A DNA stretch of 64,000 nt from NCBI GenBank assembly GCA_965208975.1, contig CBDBQH010000003.1, forward strand, positions 682,001 through 746,000, given 5' to 3'. The notes under the pieces were generated by a model. That model ran no database searches. It was not told where the DNA came from and saw only the letters and a list, made by a program, of their open reading frames with translations. The translations under genes were made by a program, and so were the position numbers. The DNA is from G963663315 sp965208975. GTDB lineage: Bacteria > Pseudomonadota > Gammaproteobacteria > Arenicellales > Poriferihabitantaceae. This document shows, piece by piece, positions 38,709 through 46,971 of this stretch. Numbering within the stretch: the stretch's first letter is position 1; each line of letters begins with the position of its first letter.

Positions 38709-41282
38709 ATGCTCGACACCGCCACCAAACGCCGTATTGACACCGCTCGCGATATTCTCGTCGGCAAGGTGCCCGACCCGAAGAGCCAGGTCGAGCAAAT
38801 CACCATCGCGCTGATTTATAAATTCATGGATGATATTGACTCCATCAGCGAGGAGTTGGGCGGCCAGCGCAAGTATTTCTCAGGCGACTTCGCCCGCTAT
38901 GGCTGGCCGCGACTGGTGCGTTCCGGGCTGGGCGGCCATGAAACCCTGAACCTGTACGCCGAGGCGATCACCCGGATGCCGGAAAATCCGGCCATTCCGC
39001 CACTATTCCGAGACATCTTCAACAACGCCTACCTGCCCTACCGCGACCCGGAGACCCTGCGCGCTTTTCTCAAGATTATCGACGAGTTCAATTATGACCA
39101 TAGCGAACGTCTCGGCGACGCTTTTGAATACCTGTTGTCGATACTCGGCTCCCAGGGTGACGCCGGACAGTTCCGCACCCCGCGCCATATCATTGATTTT
39201 ATGGTCGCCATTATCGACCCGAAAAAAGACGAGACTGTACTCGACCCGGCCTGCGGCACTGCCGGGTTCCTGATTTCAGCCTACAAACATATCCTGGAAG
39301 CGAACCGGGGTTCACAAGGCGGACAGGACAATGAGGGAAATCCGGTATCCGGCCTATCCCGATTGACCCCGGACGAAAAGGGAAAGCTGGCGACCAACTT
39401 CACAGGCTATGACATCTCACCCGACATGGTGCGCCTGTCGCTGGTGAATCTGTATCTGCACGGTTTCGTAGCGCCGCAAATCCATGAATACGACACGCTG
39501 ACCAGTGAGGAGCGATGGAACGAGTATGCCGATGTGATTCTGGCCAATCCGCCGTTCATGTCACCCAAGGGCGGCATCCGCCCGCATAGCCGATTTTCGG
39601 TGCAATCCAAACGCAGCGAAGTGCTGTTTGTCGATTACATGGCCGAGCACCTGACTCCGGGAGGACGCGCCGGGATTATCGTGCCGGAAGGCATCATCTT
39701 CCAGAGTCAGAACGCCCACAGGCAGCTACGCAAGATGTTGGTGGAGAAATATCTGGTCGCCGTCATCTCGCTACCGGCAGGTGTATTCAAACCCTATTCC
39801 GGGGTCAAGACATCCATTCTGGTCCTGGACAGGGCATTGGCGAGAAGATCGAACCGCATCGCATTTTTCAAGGTAGAAAACGACGGATTTGACTTAGGCG
39901 ATCAACGACGGGCGATTGCGAAGAACGACCTGCCGAAGGTGAAGGCTGAAATTACCGAATATCTGCGGCGACTGCGGGCGGAGGAGCCGGTCGGCGGTTC
40001 CGAGCCAGCGCCGACCGGGCAGGTGTCGGAACCTGAAGCGGATTACACGGCCACGCTTGGGCTGATCACTGGCAAGGAGAAGATTGCGGAGGATGGCGAA
40101 TATAATTTGAGTGGGGAACGGTATCGAAGGCATGAAAGTCGTCTGTCGAAATTCCTTATCGTGCCATTGGGTGAAGTGGCGGAAGTTGTCGCTGGACAAT
40201 CACCGCCGGGGAAATCATACAATGATACTGGTATAGGGATGCCGTTTTATCAAGGAAAAACCGAGTTTAAAAAAATGTTTATTGGCAAGCCGACAAAATG
40301 GACTACTGACCCAAAGAGATTCGCCGAGGAAGGCGACATTCTTATGTCCGTGCGTGCCCCTGTCGGGCCTGTCAACTTAACGACAAGCCGAATCTGTATA
40401 GGTCGAGGAATCGCCGCCATTAGGCCAAACGAGAATCGGATGCTTACAAACTATATCTTCTATATTCTGCGTAGTTTGGAATCAGAAATAATAGGAAACG
40501 CAGGAGCAGCATTCGCATCAATAAATAAAGACGACATCCAGCAAATAAAAATCCCCCTGCCACCACTGGAAATACAGCGGGAAATCGTGGCGGAGATTGA
40601 AGGATACCAACGGGTGATAGACGGGGCACGGGCGGTGATTGATAACTACCAGCCACACATTGTGATTGATCCTGAATGGCCGATGGTATCTCTGGGAGAT
40701 TCACAGTTTTTTCGCGTTGAAAGCGGTGGAACGCCGAAATCCAGTGTAGGGGAATACTGGAATGGGAGCATACCGTGGGCTACATTGGTTGATTTACCAC
40801 CAACCGACCCTGTCGCTAAGATTAGAACTACACAACGCACAATCAGCGAGACTGGTCTTGCTAAATCGTCAGCGAAACTGATCCCAGAAAACTCCGTTAT
40901 TGTTTCAACTCGTGCCACCATAGGCCGAATTGGCATTAATCGAACACCATTGGCAACAAATCAAGGGTTCAAAAATATCATTATCAATAATCCATTGCAG
41001 GCGATACCTGAATATGTTGCTCTGGTTATGACGAAACTTGTACCTATTATGAACGCTTGGGCCAGTGGTGGTACATTCAAGGAAATTTCTAAATCAAGGT
41101 TTTGTAAGCTGGAAATCCCCCTCCCACCCCTCAAAACCCAGCAATCCATCGTTGCTGAAATCGAAGCCGAACAAACGCTGGTGGCCGCCAACCGCGAGCT
41201 AATCGAACGTTTCGAGAAGAAGATTCAGTCGGCGGTGGAGCGGGTATGGAACACAGACGTATCCGAAAAAACGAAAGAGTAA
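38709..41282 (+). CDS. Fused type I methyltransferase and specificity subunit (HsdM-HsdS)
   Basis: The 857-residue protein joins HsdM and HsdS in one chain. Residues 1-470 are the N6-adenine methylase: SAM site DPACGTAGF at 179-187 and catalytic NPPF at 280-283. Residues 475-857 are a specificity subunit with two target-recognition domains, each ended by the usual conserved helix (PLPPLEIQREIVAEIEGYQ; PLPPLKTQQSIVAEIEAEQ). Separate M and S genes are the rule in type I systems; fused M-S chains are known mainly in type IIB/IIG-like enzymes. ATG 38709 is chosen; TTG 38703 is in frame. The linker (YLRRLRAEEPVGGSEPAPTG) is Pro/Gly rich. Confidence 0.92.
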   Translation: MLDTATKRRIDTARDILVGKVPDPKSQVEQITIALIYKFMDDIDSISEELGGQRKYFSGDFARYGWPRLVRSGLGGHETLNLYAEAITRMPENPAIPPLFRDIFNNAYLPYRDPETLRAFLKIIDEFNYDHSERLGDAFEYLLSILGSQGDAGQFRTPRHIIDFMVAIIDPKKDETVLDPACGTAGFLISAYKHILEANRGSQGGQDNEGNPVSGLSRLTPDEKGKLATNFTGYDISPDMVRLSLVNLYLHGFVAPQIHEYDTLTSEERWNEYADVILANPPFMSPKGGIRPHSRFSVQSKRSEVLFVDYMAEHLTPGGRAGIIVPEGIIFQSQNAHRQLRKMLVEKYLVAVISLPAGVFKPYSGVKTSILVLDRALARRSNRIAFFKVENDGFDLGDQRRAIAKNDLPKVKAEITEYLRRLRAEEPVGGSEPAPTGQVSEPEADYTATLGLITGKEKIAEDGEYNLSGERYRRHESRLSKFLIVPLGEVAEVVAGQSPPGKSYNDTGIGMPFYQGKTEFKKMFIGKPTKWTTDPKRFAEEGDILMSVRAPVGPVNLTTSRICIGRGIAAIRPNENRMLTNYIFYILRSLESEIIGNAGAAFASINKDDIQQIKIPLPPLEIQREIVAEIEGYQRVIDGARAVIDNYQPHIVIDPEWPMVSLGDSQFFRVESGGTPKSSVGEYWNGSIPWATLVDLPPTDPVAKIRTTQRTISETGLAKSSAKLIPENSVIVSTRATIGRIGINRTPLATNQGFKNIIINNPLQAIPEYVALVMTKLVPIMNAWASGGTFKEISKSRFCKLEIPLPPLKTQQSIVAEIEAEQTLVAANRELIERFEKKIQSAVERVWNTDVSEKTKE

Positions 41283-41287
41283 CGCAG

Positions 41288-41437
41288 ATGGATGAACCGA
41301 TAAAAAGCGTTGAAGAATTTCATGCCTGGCCGCAAAAGCTGGAAGGCAGACTTTTGGTCTATCGCGGTATGGCTAACACATCCTGGAAGGTAGAAGCGAG
41401 GCAGGAACTATTCGGATTTGGAATTGAAGTTTGGTGA
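41288..41437 (+). pseudogene. Truncated FRG-domain protein
   Basis: The 49-residue frame reads IKSVEEFHAW, LLVYRGMANTSWKVEA. This matches the start of FRG domains (F/Y-RG-x-x-x-x-x-W-x-L/V). The family has 200 or more residues, so this is only the N-terminal tip; it ends in an unrelated FGFGIEVW tail. It starts 5 nt after hsdMS, suggesting the full gene once followed the type I system. FRG proteins are found in defence islands, but their function is unknown. Confidence 0.6.
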
Positions 41438-41518
41438 AATCAATTCCACCCATAAATTTCACATTTTAATGTCTGCAACAGATACACTTGGAGCTTATAC
41501 CTTTCAGAGGATTGAAAA

Positions 41519-41737
41519 ATGGCAAGAGATACTTACAAATATCACTTCAAACAAGGGAACAGGATCGTTCATACGGGAATAACCAACGATTTGGACAGGC
41601 GTGAACGGGAACATAAACAAAATTATGGGGATAGCGGTCATATCAAACAAGTGGGACACAAGACAACCCGCGATGCAGCCTTGAATTGGGAAGGAGAGCA
41701 GGCGAAAAAAGGAAACCCCACCAGAAGGCAGAGGTGA
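41519..41737 (+). CDS. Small GIY-YIG-like protein, copy A
   Basis: The 72-residue protein (YKYHFKQGNRIVHTGITNDLDRREREHK then HIKQVGHKT...ALNWEGEQ) looks like a reduced GIY-YIG nuclease fold: the V-x-x-GIT-x-DLxRRExEH motif and a late Trp-Glu are kept. The usual GIY tyrosine pair is replaced by YKYH/IVHTGIT. Copy B at 45922-46140 encodes the same protein. GGAGG-like sequence (AGAGGATTGAAAA) precedes the ATG. Function unknown; it may be a self-contained mobile nuclease or a fixed small protein. Confidence 0.65.
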   Translation: MARDTYKYHFKQGNRIVHTGITNDLDRREREHKQNYGDSGHIKQVGHKTTRDAALNWEGEQAKKGNPTRRQR

Positions 41738-41880
41738 TCACGATGTATGATCAGATCAACATTTGACAGCAAGACTGAACTCGTCCTTGTATTTTCTGGT
41801 GTTGGCCTTTGTACCGAAGGCGGTACAGAGATTGACGTATCAGACAGTGTATGATCAAAATCACGACCAGCCCCTGAACC
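41519..41880. repeat. Long direct repeat, left copy (362 bp; right copy 45922-46283)
   Basis: Left and right copies, 4403 bp apart, differ at a single base that I can find (CAA/CAG in one Gln codon). Identity starts just before the ATG, with weaker similarity for ~55 bp upstream, and ends sharply after CCCCTGAACC. The 140 bp after the stop codon are 100% conserved. They contain the hairpin TGTACCGAAGGCGGTACA and two TGTATGATCA copies. The repeats are in the same orientation and flank the ATPase-nuclease-HicB cassette. Confidence 0.92.
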
Positions 41881-41889
41881 ACTAACGAT

Positions 41890-43281
41890 ATGAAAATAAG
41901 CGTAAAAAACCTCGGTGTCCTCAAACAGGCGGAATTTGAGCTAGGCGATTTGACCCTTATTTGCGGCGGCAATAATACGGGGAAAACTTACGCAACGTAT
42001 GCTCTGTTCGGATTCTTATGGGGTTGGAAACATTTACTGGAAGTCAAAATCAATCGTCAAACAATTGAAACCCTACTGAAGGATGGTGTAGCCCGGATTA
42101 ATATTGAAACTATAGATGCGGACGACATTCTTAAAAGCGGTTGCCAAAGATACACCCGGGAACTCCCGCGAATCTTTGCCTCGCAAGCAAGTCGGTTTAA
42201 AGATACGGAATTTCAAATATTCCTTGAATCGGAAACAATGTCACGGCTAAGGAATCGTTCCTTTGAGCGTAGAATACGGTCCGCTGAAGACGACTTTCTC
42301 TCCCTGTCCAAGGCTGAAGGAGAAAAGGATCTGGTGGTCTCTCTGCTAATGGATAACGGAAAAAAAACAGTACCTGTTGAAATGATCAAGGAAATAATCT
42401 CAGACGGAATTGTTGAATTACTCTTCGATAAATATCTGACCCGGCCATTTATTGCCAGCGCAGAGCGCACCGGCGCGGTGATTTTCCGTAAAGAACTGAA
42501 TTTTGCCCGAAACCGTCTACTGGAGGAAATGAGTCGGGCGGACAAAGACTTTGATCCGATGAAACTACTGTTCAAGTCCTATCAGGATTACTCCTTGCCG
42601 GTTCAGATCAACGTGGATTTTATCCGGAAACTTGAAAACGTTTCCAGAGAAGACAGCTTCCTTGTCGAAAACCATCCACACATACTGAATGATTTCGCTG
42701 ACATCATCGGGGGAGAATACATCGCAGGAAGTAATGACGCGATTTATTTCAAGCCTGAACGTAAACAACTGAAACTGGCTATGGACGAAAGCTCCAGCGC
42801 GGCGCGTTCCCTGTTGGACATTGGTTTTTATCTACGTCATGTCGCAAAGCCCGGCGACCTGCTGATGGTGGATGAGCCGGAGCTAAACCTGCATCCGGAA
42901 AATCAGCGTCGCATAGCCCGACTCTTTGCCCGATTGGTGAATCTGGGTATTCGCGTATTCATGACCACACACAGCGACTATATTGTCAAGGAGCTCAATA
43001 CCCTGATTATGTTGAAGCGGGACAGGCCTCACTTGCAGAAAATTGCGCAACAAGAAGGCTACAAAAGCGAAGAACTGATGGCGACAGAAAAGGTCAAGGT
43101 TTATATAGCAGAGAAAGCGTTGATGAAACTGGAGGAAAATAAAAGCAGGCGAAGCCGACACCAGACACTCATACCAGCCAATATAGATCCGGAATTTGGA
43201 ATTGAGGCGCGCAGCTTCGATGAAACCATCAACAAAATGAATGATATCCAGGATGCCATCGTATGGGGTGGAAATGAATGA
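41890..43281 (+). CDS. AAA (AAA_15/OLD-like ABC) ATPase, first gene of a three-gene operon
   Basis: The 463-residue protein has Walker A GGNNTGKT at 26-33, Walker B LLMVDEPELNLHP at 325-336 and H-loop TTHSDYI at 359-365. A helical insert lies between them. It has no TOPRIM domain, so it is an ATPase without its own nuclease, unlike full OLD proteins. It starts 10 nt after the left direct repeat and its stop overlaps the next start by 4 nt. ATPase-plus-nuclease pairs such as PARIS (AriA/AriB) are known defence systems with a similar ATPase, but the partner here is different. Confidence 0.85.
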   Translation: MKISVKNLGVLKQAEFELGDLTLICGGNNTGKTYATYALFGFLWGWKHLLEVKINRQTIETLLKDGVARINIETIDADDILKSGCQRYTRELPRIFASQASRFKDTEFQIFLESETMSRLRNRSFERRIRSAEDDFLSLSKAEGEKDLVVSLLMDNGKKTVPVEMIKEIISDGIVELLFDKYLTRPFIASAERTGAVIFRKELNFARNRLLEEMSRADKDFDPMKLLFKSYQDYSLPVQINVDFIRKLENVSREDSFLVENHPHILNDFADIIGGEYIAGSNDAIYFKPERKQLKLAMDESSSAARSLLDIGFYLRHVAKPGDLLMVDEPELNLHPENQRRIARLFARLVNLGIRVFMTTHSDYIVKELNTLIMLKRDRPHLQKIAQQEGYKSEELMATEKVKVYIAEKALMKLEENKSRRSRHQTLIPANIDPEFGIEARSFDETINKMNDIQDAIVWGGNE

Positions 43282-43859
43282 TGTCTGATTTTGATGTGTT
43301 GCGAGACTTGATCCGCGACGATATGTTAGCCCCGATTCAAGATCATTACAGAAAAAAGACTGTTGTTCTGAAGGAGCCCGGCAACCGACAACAATCGGCA
43401 TACTCCCTGGAGATACGCAACGCTCCCGATAATACTATCGCGTTCAAAGCAGATGCCTTCCCATCACCGAAAGAGATTTTCAAAAACAGCAAAGGAGAAT
43501 GTAAACGGGCCGATTTTGTGATTATAGCCAGTAACCACAAGGCAAACTGGATTGTATACATAGAAATGAAAAGCGGCAAAGCAGGTCCAGAAAATGAGAT
43601 CAAAAAACAATTGATCGGGGCACAATGCCTTGTAGCCTATTGCCGCGCCATTGGTCAGGGTTTTTGGGGGAAGCCGCAATTCCTTCAGGAAAACAATTAT
43701 CAACAACGTTTTATCAGTGTCAGAAATATCGGGGTGCCGAAACGACAAACACGGACAGCGCCAAATTCCGGTCAACACGATGCGCCGGAACGTATGCTGA
43801 AAATCAATGCGCCATCCAAAAATGCTCTGGAATTCTATAAATTGGTAGGAGCGCCATGA
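43278..43859 (+). CDS. Putative PD-(D/E)XK nuclease, partner of the AAA ATPase
   Basis: The 193-residue protein is not one I can assign to a named family. Residues 77-99 give KRADFVIIA ... WIVYIEMKSG, the beta-hairpin of a PD-(D/E)XK site with D79, E96 and K98, followed by the helix NEIKKQLIGAQCLVAYC that usually contains a conserved Gln. The C-terminus is basic and disordered (PKRQTRTAP), ending KNALEFYKLVG. It overlaps genes on both sides by 4 nt, so the three are translationally coupled. Nuclease effector activated by the ATPase is inference. Confidence 0.7.
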   Translation: MMSDFDVLRDLIRDDMLAPIQDHYRKKTVVLKEPGNRQQSAYSLEIRNAPDNTIAFKADAFPSPKEIFKNSKGECKRADFVIIASNHKANWIVYIEMKSGKAGPENEIKKQLIGAQCLVAYCRAIGQGFWGKPQFLQENNYQQRFISVRNIGVPKRQTRTAPNSGQHDAPERMLKINAPSKNALEFYKLVGAP

Positions 43860-44293
43860 AATATATTTACCCTGTGATTCTCACCGAAGACCCCGATGAG
43901 GGCGGCTACGTTGTCACCTGCCGGGATATGCCAGAAGCAATCACCCAAGGCAATACGATTGAAGAAGCGCTTGTCGAGGCTGCCGATGCCCTGGATGAAG
44001 CCATTTGTGGCTGTATCAATCAAGGTCGGGAAATTCCCGAACCTTCGGCTGAACAAGCTGGAGAACGACTGGTTTCAGTGCCAGTAACCACTGCGCTGAA
44101 AGCGGCTGCCTATATCAAGTTCCGTGAATCCGGTCAGACTAAAGTAGCCATTGCCAAATCCCTGGACATTAAAGAAAGCGAAGTACGTCGTATCCTGAAT
44201 CCACGCCACAATACCAAAGCCGATACTCTGGAGAAATTTATTCGTTCATTAGGTGGCGATGTACTGGTCAGCGCCCGCCAGGCTGTCCGCTAG
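43856..44293 (+). CDS. HicB-like protein with C-terminal HTH, no HicA partner
   Basis: The 145-residue protein has a HicB RNase H-like fold (YIYPVILTEDPDEGGYVVTCRDMPEAITQG, then ADALDEAI) and a Cro/XRE-like C-terminal helix-turn-helix (KVAIAKSLDIKESEVRRILNPRHNTKADTLEKFI). It starts inside the end of the nuclease gene (ATGA overlap). No HicA gene is adjacent; the nuclease sits in the usual toxin place. It may repress this operon or restrain the nuclease. Confidence 0.82.
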   Translation: MKYIYPVILTEDPDEGGYVVTCRDMPEAITQGNTIEEALVEAADALDEAICGCINQGREIPEPSAEQAGERLVSVPVTTALKAAAYIKFRESGQTKVAIAKSLDIKESEVRRILNPRHNTKADTLEKFIRSLGGDVLVSARQAVR

Positions 44294-44362
44294 GCCGGAG
44301 CGTGGACAAACAGCCGGAAATTGTACAGTCCTGGACATTGAATCAAGCTGGAGAACCAACCG

Positions 44363-44548
44363 ATGACACCAGAGGTATTAACCATAATCGGCGTAGGCTT
44401 GGCATTGGCTGGCGCGATCATCCCGGCAATCAATGGCCTGCGGCAACAGGTCAACCAGCAAGGCCAACAGATCACACAGATTGCCCGACAGGTGGGGCAC
44501 TTGTCCGGGTTGCTGGAAGGCTTGAAGGCTTGCGGGGAAGGCCGGTAG
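44363..44548 (+). CDS. Small membrane coiled-coil protein with QQGQQI repeat
   Basis: The 61-residue product has an N-terminal hydrophobic helix (LTIIGVGLALAGAIIPAI) and a short coiled coil (QQVNQQGQQITQIARQVGHLSGLLEGL). It is a paralogue of the 90-residue protein at 14767-15039 but has fewer repeats. GGAGAA precedes the ATG by 7 nt. It lies 69 nt downstream of the HicB-like gene. Function unknown. Confidence 0.6.
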   Translation: MTPEVLTIIGVGLALAGAIIPAINGLRQQVNQQGQQITQIARQVGHLSGLLEGLKACGEGR

Positions 44549-44590
44549 CGGGCGCGACCGACCGCGAGAGTTGATAGACGGGGAAACCCG

Positions 44591-44746
44591 ACCACGACAG
44601 CGCACACCATCAACACACTGGAAGCGGCGCGAAAACTGAAAGGCGCCGGGATGGACACCGAACAAGCCGAAGCGGTGGCCGCGACCGGTTGGAATACTAT
44701 CAGAACTGAATTAGACAATTGGATTGGGGAAACTATTCAGAAATGA
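44591..44746 (+). pseudogene. Remnant of a CCDC90/DUF1640-like coiled-coil gene
   Basis: The frame reads TINTLEAARKLKGAGMDTEQAEAVA, matching the N-terminus of the gene at 48354-48671 (IDTLAAMRKLEKAGFKTEQAEAVA). The start codon is lost and the frame drifts after the match, ending at a TGA at 44744. The gap from here to 44861 holds nothing else I can support. Confidence 0.7.
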
Positions 44747-44861
44747 TTTTGACGTTTGCATAAATCAGGATTCTCAAGGACTAATTGTGAAAATATAGTC
44801 AACTCGAAGTTGGTATATGCGCTTAAAGACAAGGTAATGATTGTTTTCACTTTCACTTGTT

Positions 44862-45293
44862 TCAACACCCTTCGGGAAGAACAGTAAAGCCTTCCCGATA
44901 TGCCGCGTCACGCAGCCGTTGATCAAAGGAAATAAAGCCTTGTCCGATTGTCAGGCTCTGGCACCACTGTATGGCGGCTGCCAGTTGCAAGGCATCGGCG
45001 GCCCGCAAGGGATGCACCGCCAGCATCCGTTCGGCCGTACTGCGTAACGCATCACCCGGTAGTATCTCTGTCCAGACCCGCATCAGGTTATGTAACACAT
45101 GACGGGCGACTCGCTCATCATGAATTGTCAAGTCGCCTGTTCTCACTTGTCGCATCAATGCAGAAACACATTCGGTGCGTGTACCCCACCATACGACAAC
45201 AAAGGAGTCATTAACCAACAAGTCCTGCACCGTGGCAGAGTCTGGTTCGTCAATACATAAGGGGACAATAGCCGATGTATCCCAAAATTTCAC
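44862..45293 (-). CDS. vapC: PIN-domain toxin (VapC family)
   Basis: The 143-residue PIN ribonuclease has the acidic residues in FWDTSAIVPL (Asp5), the glutamate in RTECVSAL, and the late aspartates in LRAADALQLAAA and FISFDQRLRDAA. It cuts RNA when released from its antitoxin. Its start overlaps the antitoxin stop by 4 nt, the normal antitoxin-first order. The module is transcribed against the rest of the cassette. Confidence 0.9.
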   Translation of the reverse strand: MKFWDTSAIVPLCIDEPDSATVQDLLVNDSFVVVWWGTRTECVSALMRQVRTGDLTIHDERVARHVLHNLMRVWTEILPGDALRSTAERMLAVHPLRAADALQLAAAIQWCQSLTIGQGFISFDQRLRDAAYREGFTVLPEGC

Positions 45294-45580
45294 CAGCCTT
45301 CCCGCCGTTCCTGCAAGACTGCCGAACGTACTGTTGCCTTTGGGTCTGCAGGGCGCGGCAGGTTCCAGAAATCTGCTGACAGGATTTTTTCAGGGCGTTT
45401 CAACAAGCCTCTTTTTTCCATGTCCAGCAGGCTTGCGGGCAAAGACGCAATATCCTTGACCGGCAACAGACGCGCAACGGGACGACCGTGCTCGGTAATT
45501 AACAGTTCTTCACCCGCCTTGACCTGGCGCAGGCAAGCGCTGATTGATCTTTTGAGTTCTGATACGGTTGCAGTTGTCAT
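45290..45580 (-). CDS. Phd/YefM-type antitoxin of the VapC module
   Basis: The 96-residue protein has the Phd/YefM DNA-binding N-terminus (TATVSELKRSISACLRQVKAGEELLITEHGRPVARLLPV). Its toxin-wrapping tail is Trp/Pro rich (ILSADFWNLPRPADP). It would neutralise the PIN toxin and repress the promoter just upstream (45585-45640). Confidence 0.9.
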   Translation of the reverse strand: MTTATVSELKRSISACLRQVKAGEELLITEHGRPVARLLPVKDIASLPASLLDMEKRGLLKRPEKILSADFWNLPRPADPKATVRSAVLQERREGW

Positions 45581-45655
45581 AAAATGACCTGTTTGGTTAA
45601 AGTGTCAGGACCAGTATAGTCAAAATTTTAGTGTTAGGCAAATACCCGTTAGGAA

Positions 45656-45811
45656 CATAGAGATCATTACGACAAGGCCATTGAACTCAATCCCCAAGAT
45701 GCCAAAGCGTACTACAATCAAGGAAACGCCAAGCGAGATTCAGGAAACGATGCAGGCGCCCAGGAAGATTTTGCCAAAGCGAAGAAGCTTACCAATAAAA
45801 CCTTGAAATAA
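45656..45811 (+). pseudogene. TPR-protein C-terminal remnant
   Basis: The frame reads HYDKAIELNPQDAKAYYNQGNAK then DAGAQEDFAKAKKL, one and a half canonical tetratricopeptide repeats, ending at TAA 45809-45811. No start codon or upstream repeats exist; the sequence before it belongs to the antitoxin promoter. It is the 3' tip of a gene lost by deletion, as with the FRG tip before the left repeat. Confidence 0.7.
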
Positions 45812-45921
45812 TTCTGTGTGGCTGCCCGGAGTTGGATGAAAGATGGTCAATGTATCCCAAAATTTCGCCTTTTAATGATTGCAACGGATATACTTGGAGC
45901 CTACCTTCGGAGGATTGAAAA

Positions 45922-46140
45922 ATGGCAAGAGATACTTACAAATATCACTTCAAACAGGGGAACAGGATCGTTCATACGGGAATAACCAACGATTTGGACA
46001 GGCGTGAACGGGAACATAAACAAAATTATGGGGATAGCGGTCATATCAAACAAGTGGGACACAAGACAACCCGCGATGCAGCCTTGAATTGGGAAGGAGA
46101 GCAGGCGAAAAAAGGAAACCCCACCAGAAGGCAGAGGTGA
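45922..46140 (+). CDS. Small GIY-YIG-like protein, copy B
   Basis: It encodes the same 72 residues as copy A (41519-41737); only one synonymous base differs. The ATG is preceded by CGGAGGATTGAAAA, a slightly better ribosome site than copy A has. The identical 3' flank continues to 46283. Recent duplication or gene conversion between the copies must be assumed. Confidence 0.65.
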   Translation: MARDTYKYHFKQGNRIVHTGITNDLDRREREHKQNYGDSGHIKQVGHKTTRDAALNWEGEQAKKGNPTRRQR

Positions 46141-46283
46141 TCACGATGTATGATCAGATCAACATTTGACAGCAAGACTGAACTCGTCCTTGTATTTTCT
46201 GGTGTTGGCCTTTGTACCGAAGGCGGTACAGAGATTGACGTATCAGACAGTGTATGATCAAAATCACGACCAGCCCCTGAACC
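45922..46283. repeat. Long direct repeat, right copy
   Basis: This is the right-hand member of the 362-bp pair that starts at 41519. Downstream of it the sequence is unrelated (antitoxin gene 47 nt later), as is the case after the left copy. Confidence 0.92.
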
Positions 46284-46330
46284 GCCTGAATAAAAACCAG
46301 ACTCTGTCAAATTGAATAGAGGAAACGATT

Positions 46331-46516
46331 ATGTCCACAGTAAAAGAATTAGTGCGAGAGGTGCTGGAGACCCAGCCGGAGGATGCCTCTTACGAGGAAA
46401 TTATGCGGGAACTGGCTTTTGAGCGCATGGTGGCCAGAGGGATGGACGATGCCCGCGCGGATCGAGTGGTCGGAAACGACGAGATGGAGCGGCGAATCAA
46501 ACAATGGCACAACTGA
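46331..46516 (+). CDS. Antitoxin of a ParE/RelE-type module
   Basis: A 61-residue acidic protein (VKELVREVLETQPEDASYEEIMRELAF, then MERRIKQW) of the kind encoded before ParE toxins. GAGGAAA lies 7 nt before the ATG. It overlaps the toxin gene by 13 nt, so the pair is coupled. No obvious DNA-binding domain is visible; the long helix likely wraps the toxin. Confidence 0.8.
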   Translation: MSTVKELVREVLETQPEDASYEEIMRELAFERMVARGMDDARADRVVGNDEMERRIKQWHN

Positions 46517-46803
46517 GATGGACTCGTGAAGCCGAACAGTGGCTGCATGACATCTTCGATTATATCGCGCTGGACAATCCCGATGCGGCGGCGCGGGTGA
46601 TACATGGAATCTACGACAAAGCGCAAACTTTGATTGATTTCCCCGAAATCGGTTATCGCTACCGTACAGAGGAAGAAGGGGAAATCCGTGTGCTGCTTTA
46701 CGGACATTACCGGATCGCCTATCTACTCTGCAATAGCTCAGATTGGATTGATGTGCTTGGCGTGTTTCATGGGGCGCTGGACATTGACCGGTACATACCA
46801 TGA
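46504..46803 (+). CDS. parE: ParE/RelE-family toxin
   Basis: The 99-residue protein shows the ParE fold: RWTREAEQWLHDIFDYIALDNPDAAARV, DFPEIGYRYR, VLLYGHYRIAYLL and a C-terminal VLGVFHGALDIDRY. ParE relatives poison gyrase and RelE relatives cut mRNA; the sequence here is ParE-like because the RelE catalytic set is absent. It overlaps its antitoxin by 13 nt. Confidence 0.88.
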   Translation: MAQLRWTREAEQWLHDIFDYIALDNPDAAARVIHGIYDKAQTLIDFPEIGYRYRTEEEGEIRVLLYGHYRIAYLLCNSSDWIDVLGVFHGALDIDRYIP

Positions 46804-46971
46804 TACATGGTGAGAGCAAGTGAAGTCAGCAACAGTCAAATATCTCGAAGATGTTGCCATGTTGCCGACGCAGAATACATCGGCGTTAGCCTGCATACGC
46901 AACTCCCGCCAGTTCACGGGCAGACATGAAGACCTGCCCCTACCTCTGTAGTTTACCCGCTTATATAGTTT

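Noticed and set aside
44290..44718. Minus-strand frame of 142 codons over the small membrane gene and the CCDC90 remnant
   Set aside because: It is the complement of two recognised elements and has no independent support.
41738..46283. Integron attC sites at the GIY-YIG repeat tails
   Set aside because: The RYYYAAC/GTTRRRY core sites are absent, the genes are on both strands, and no integrase is in the window.
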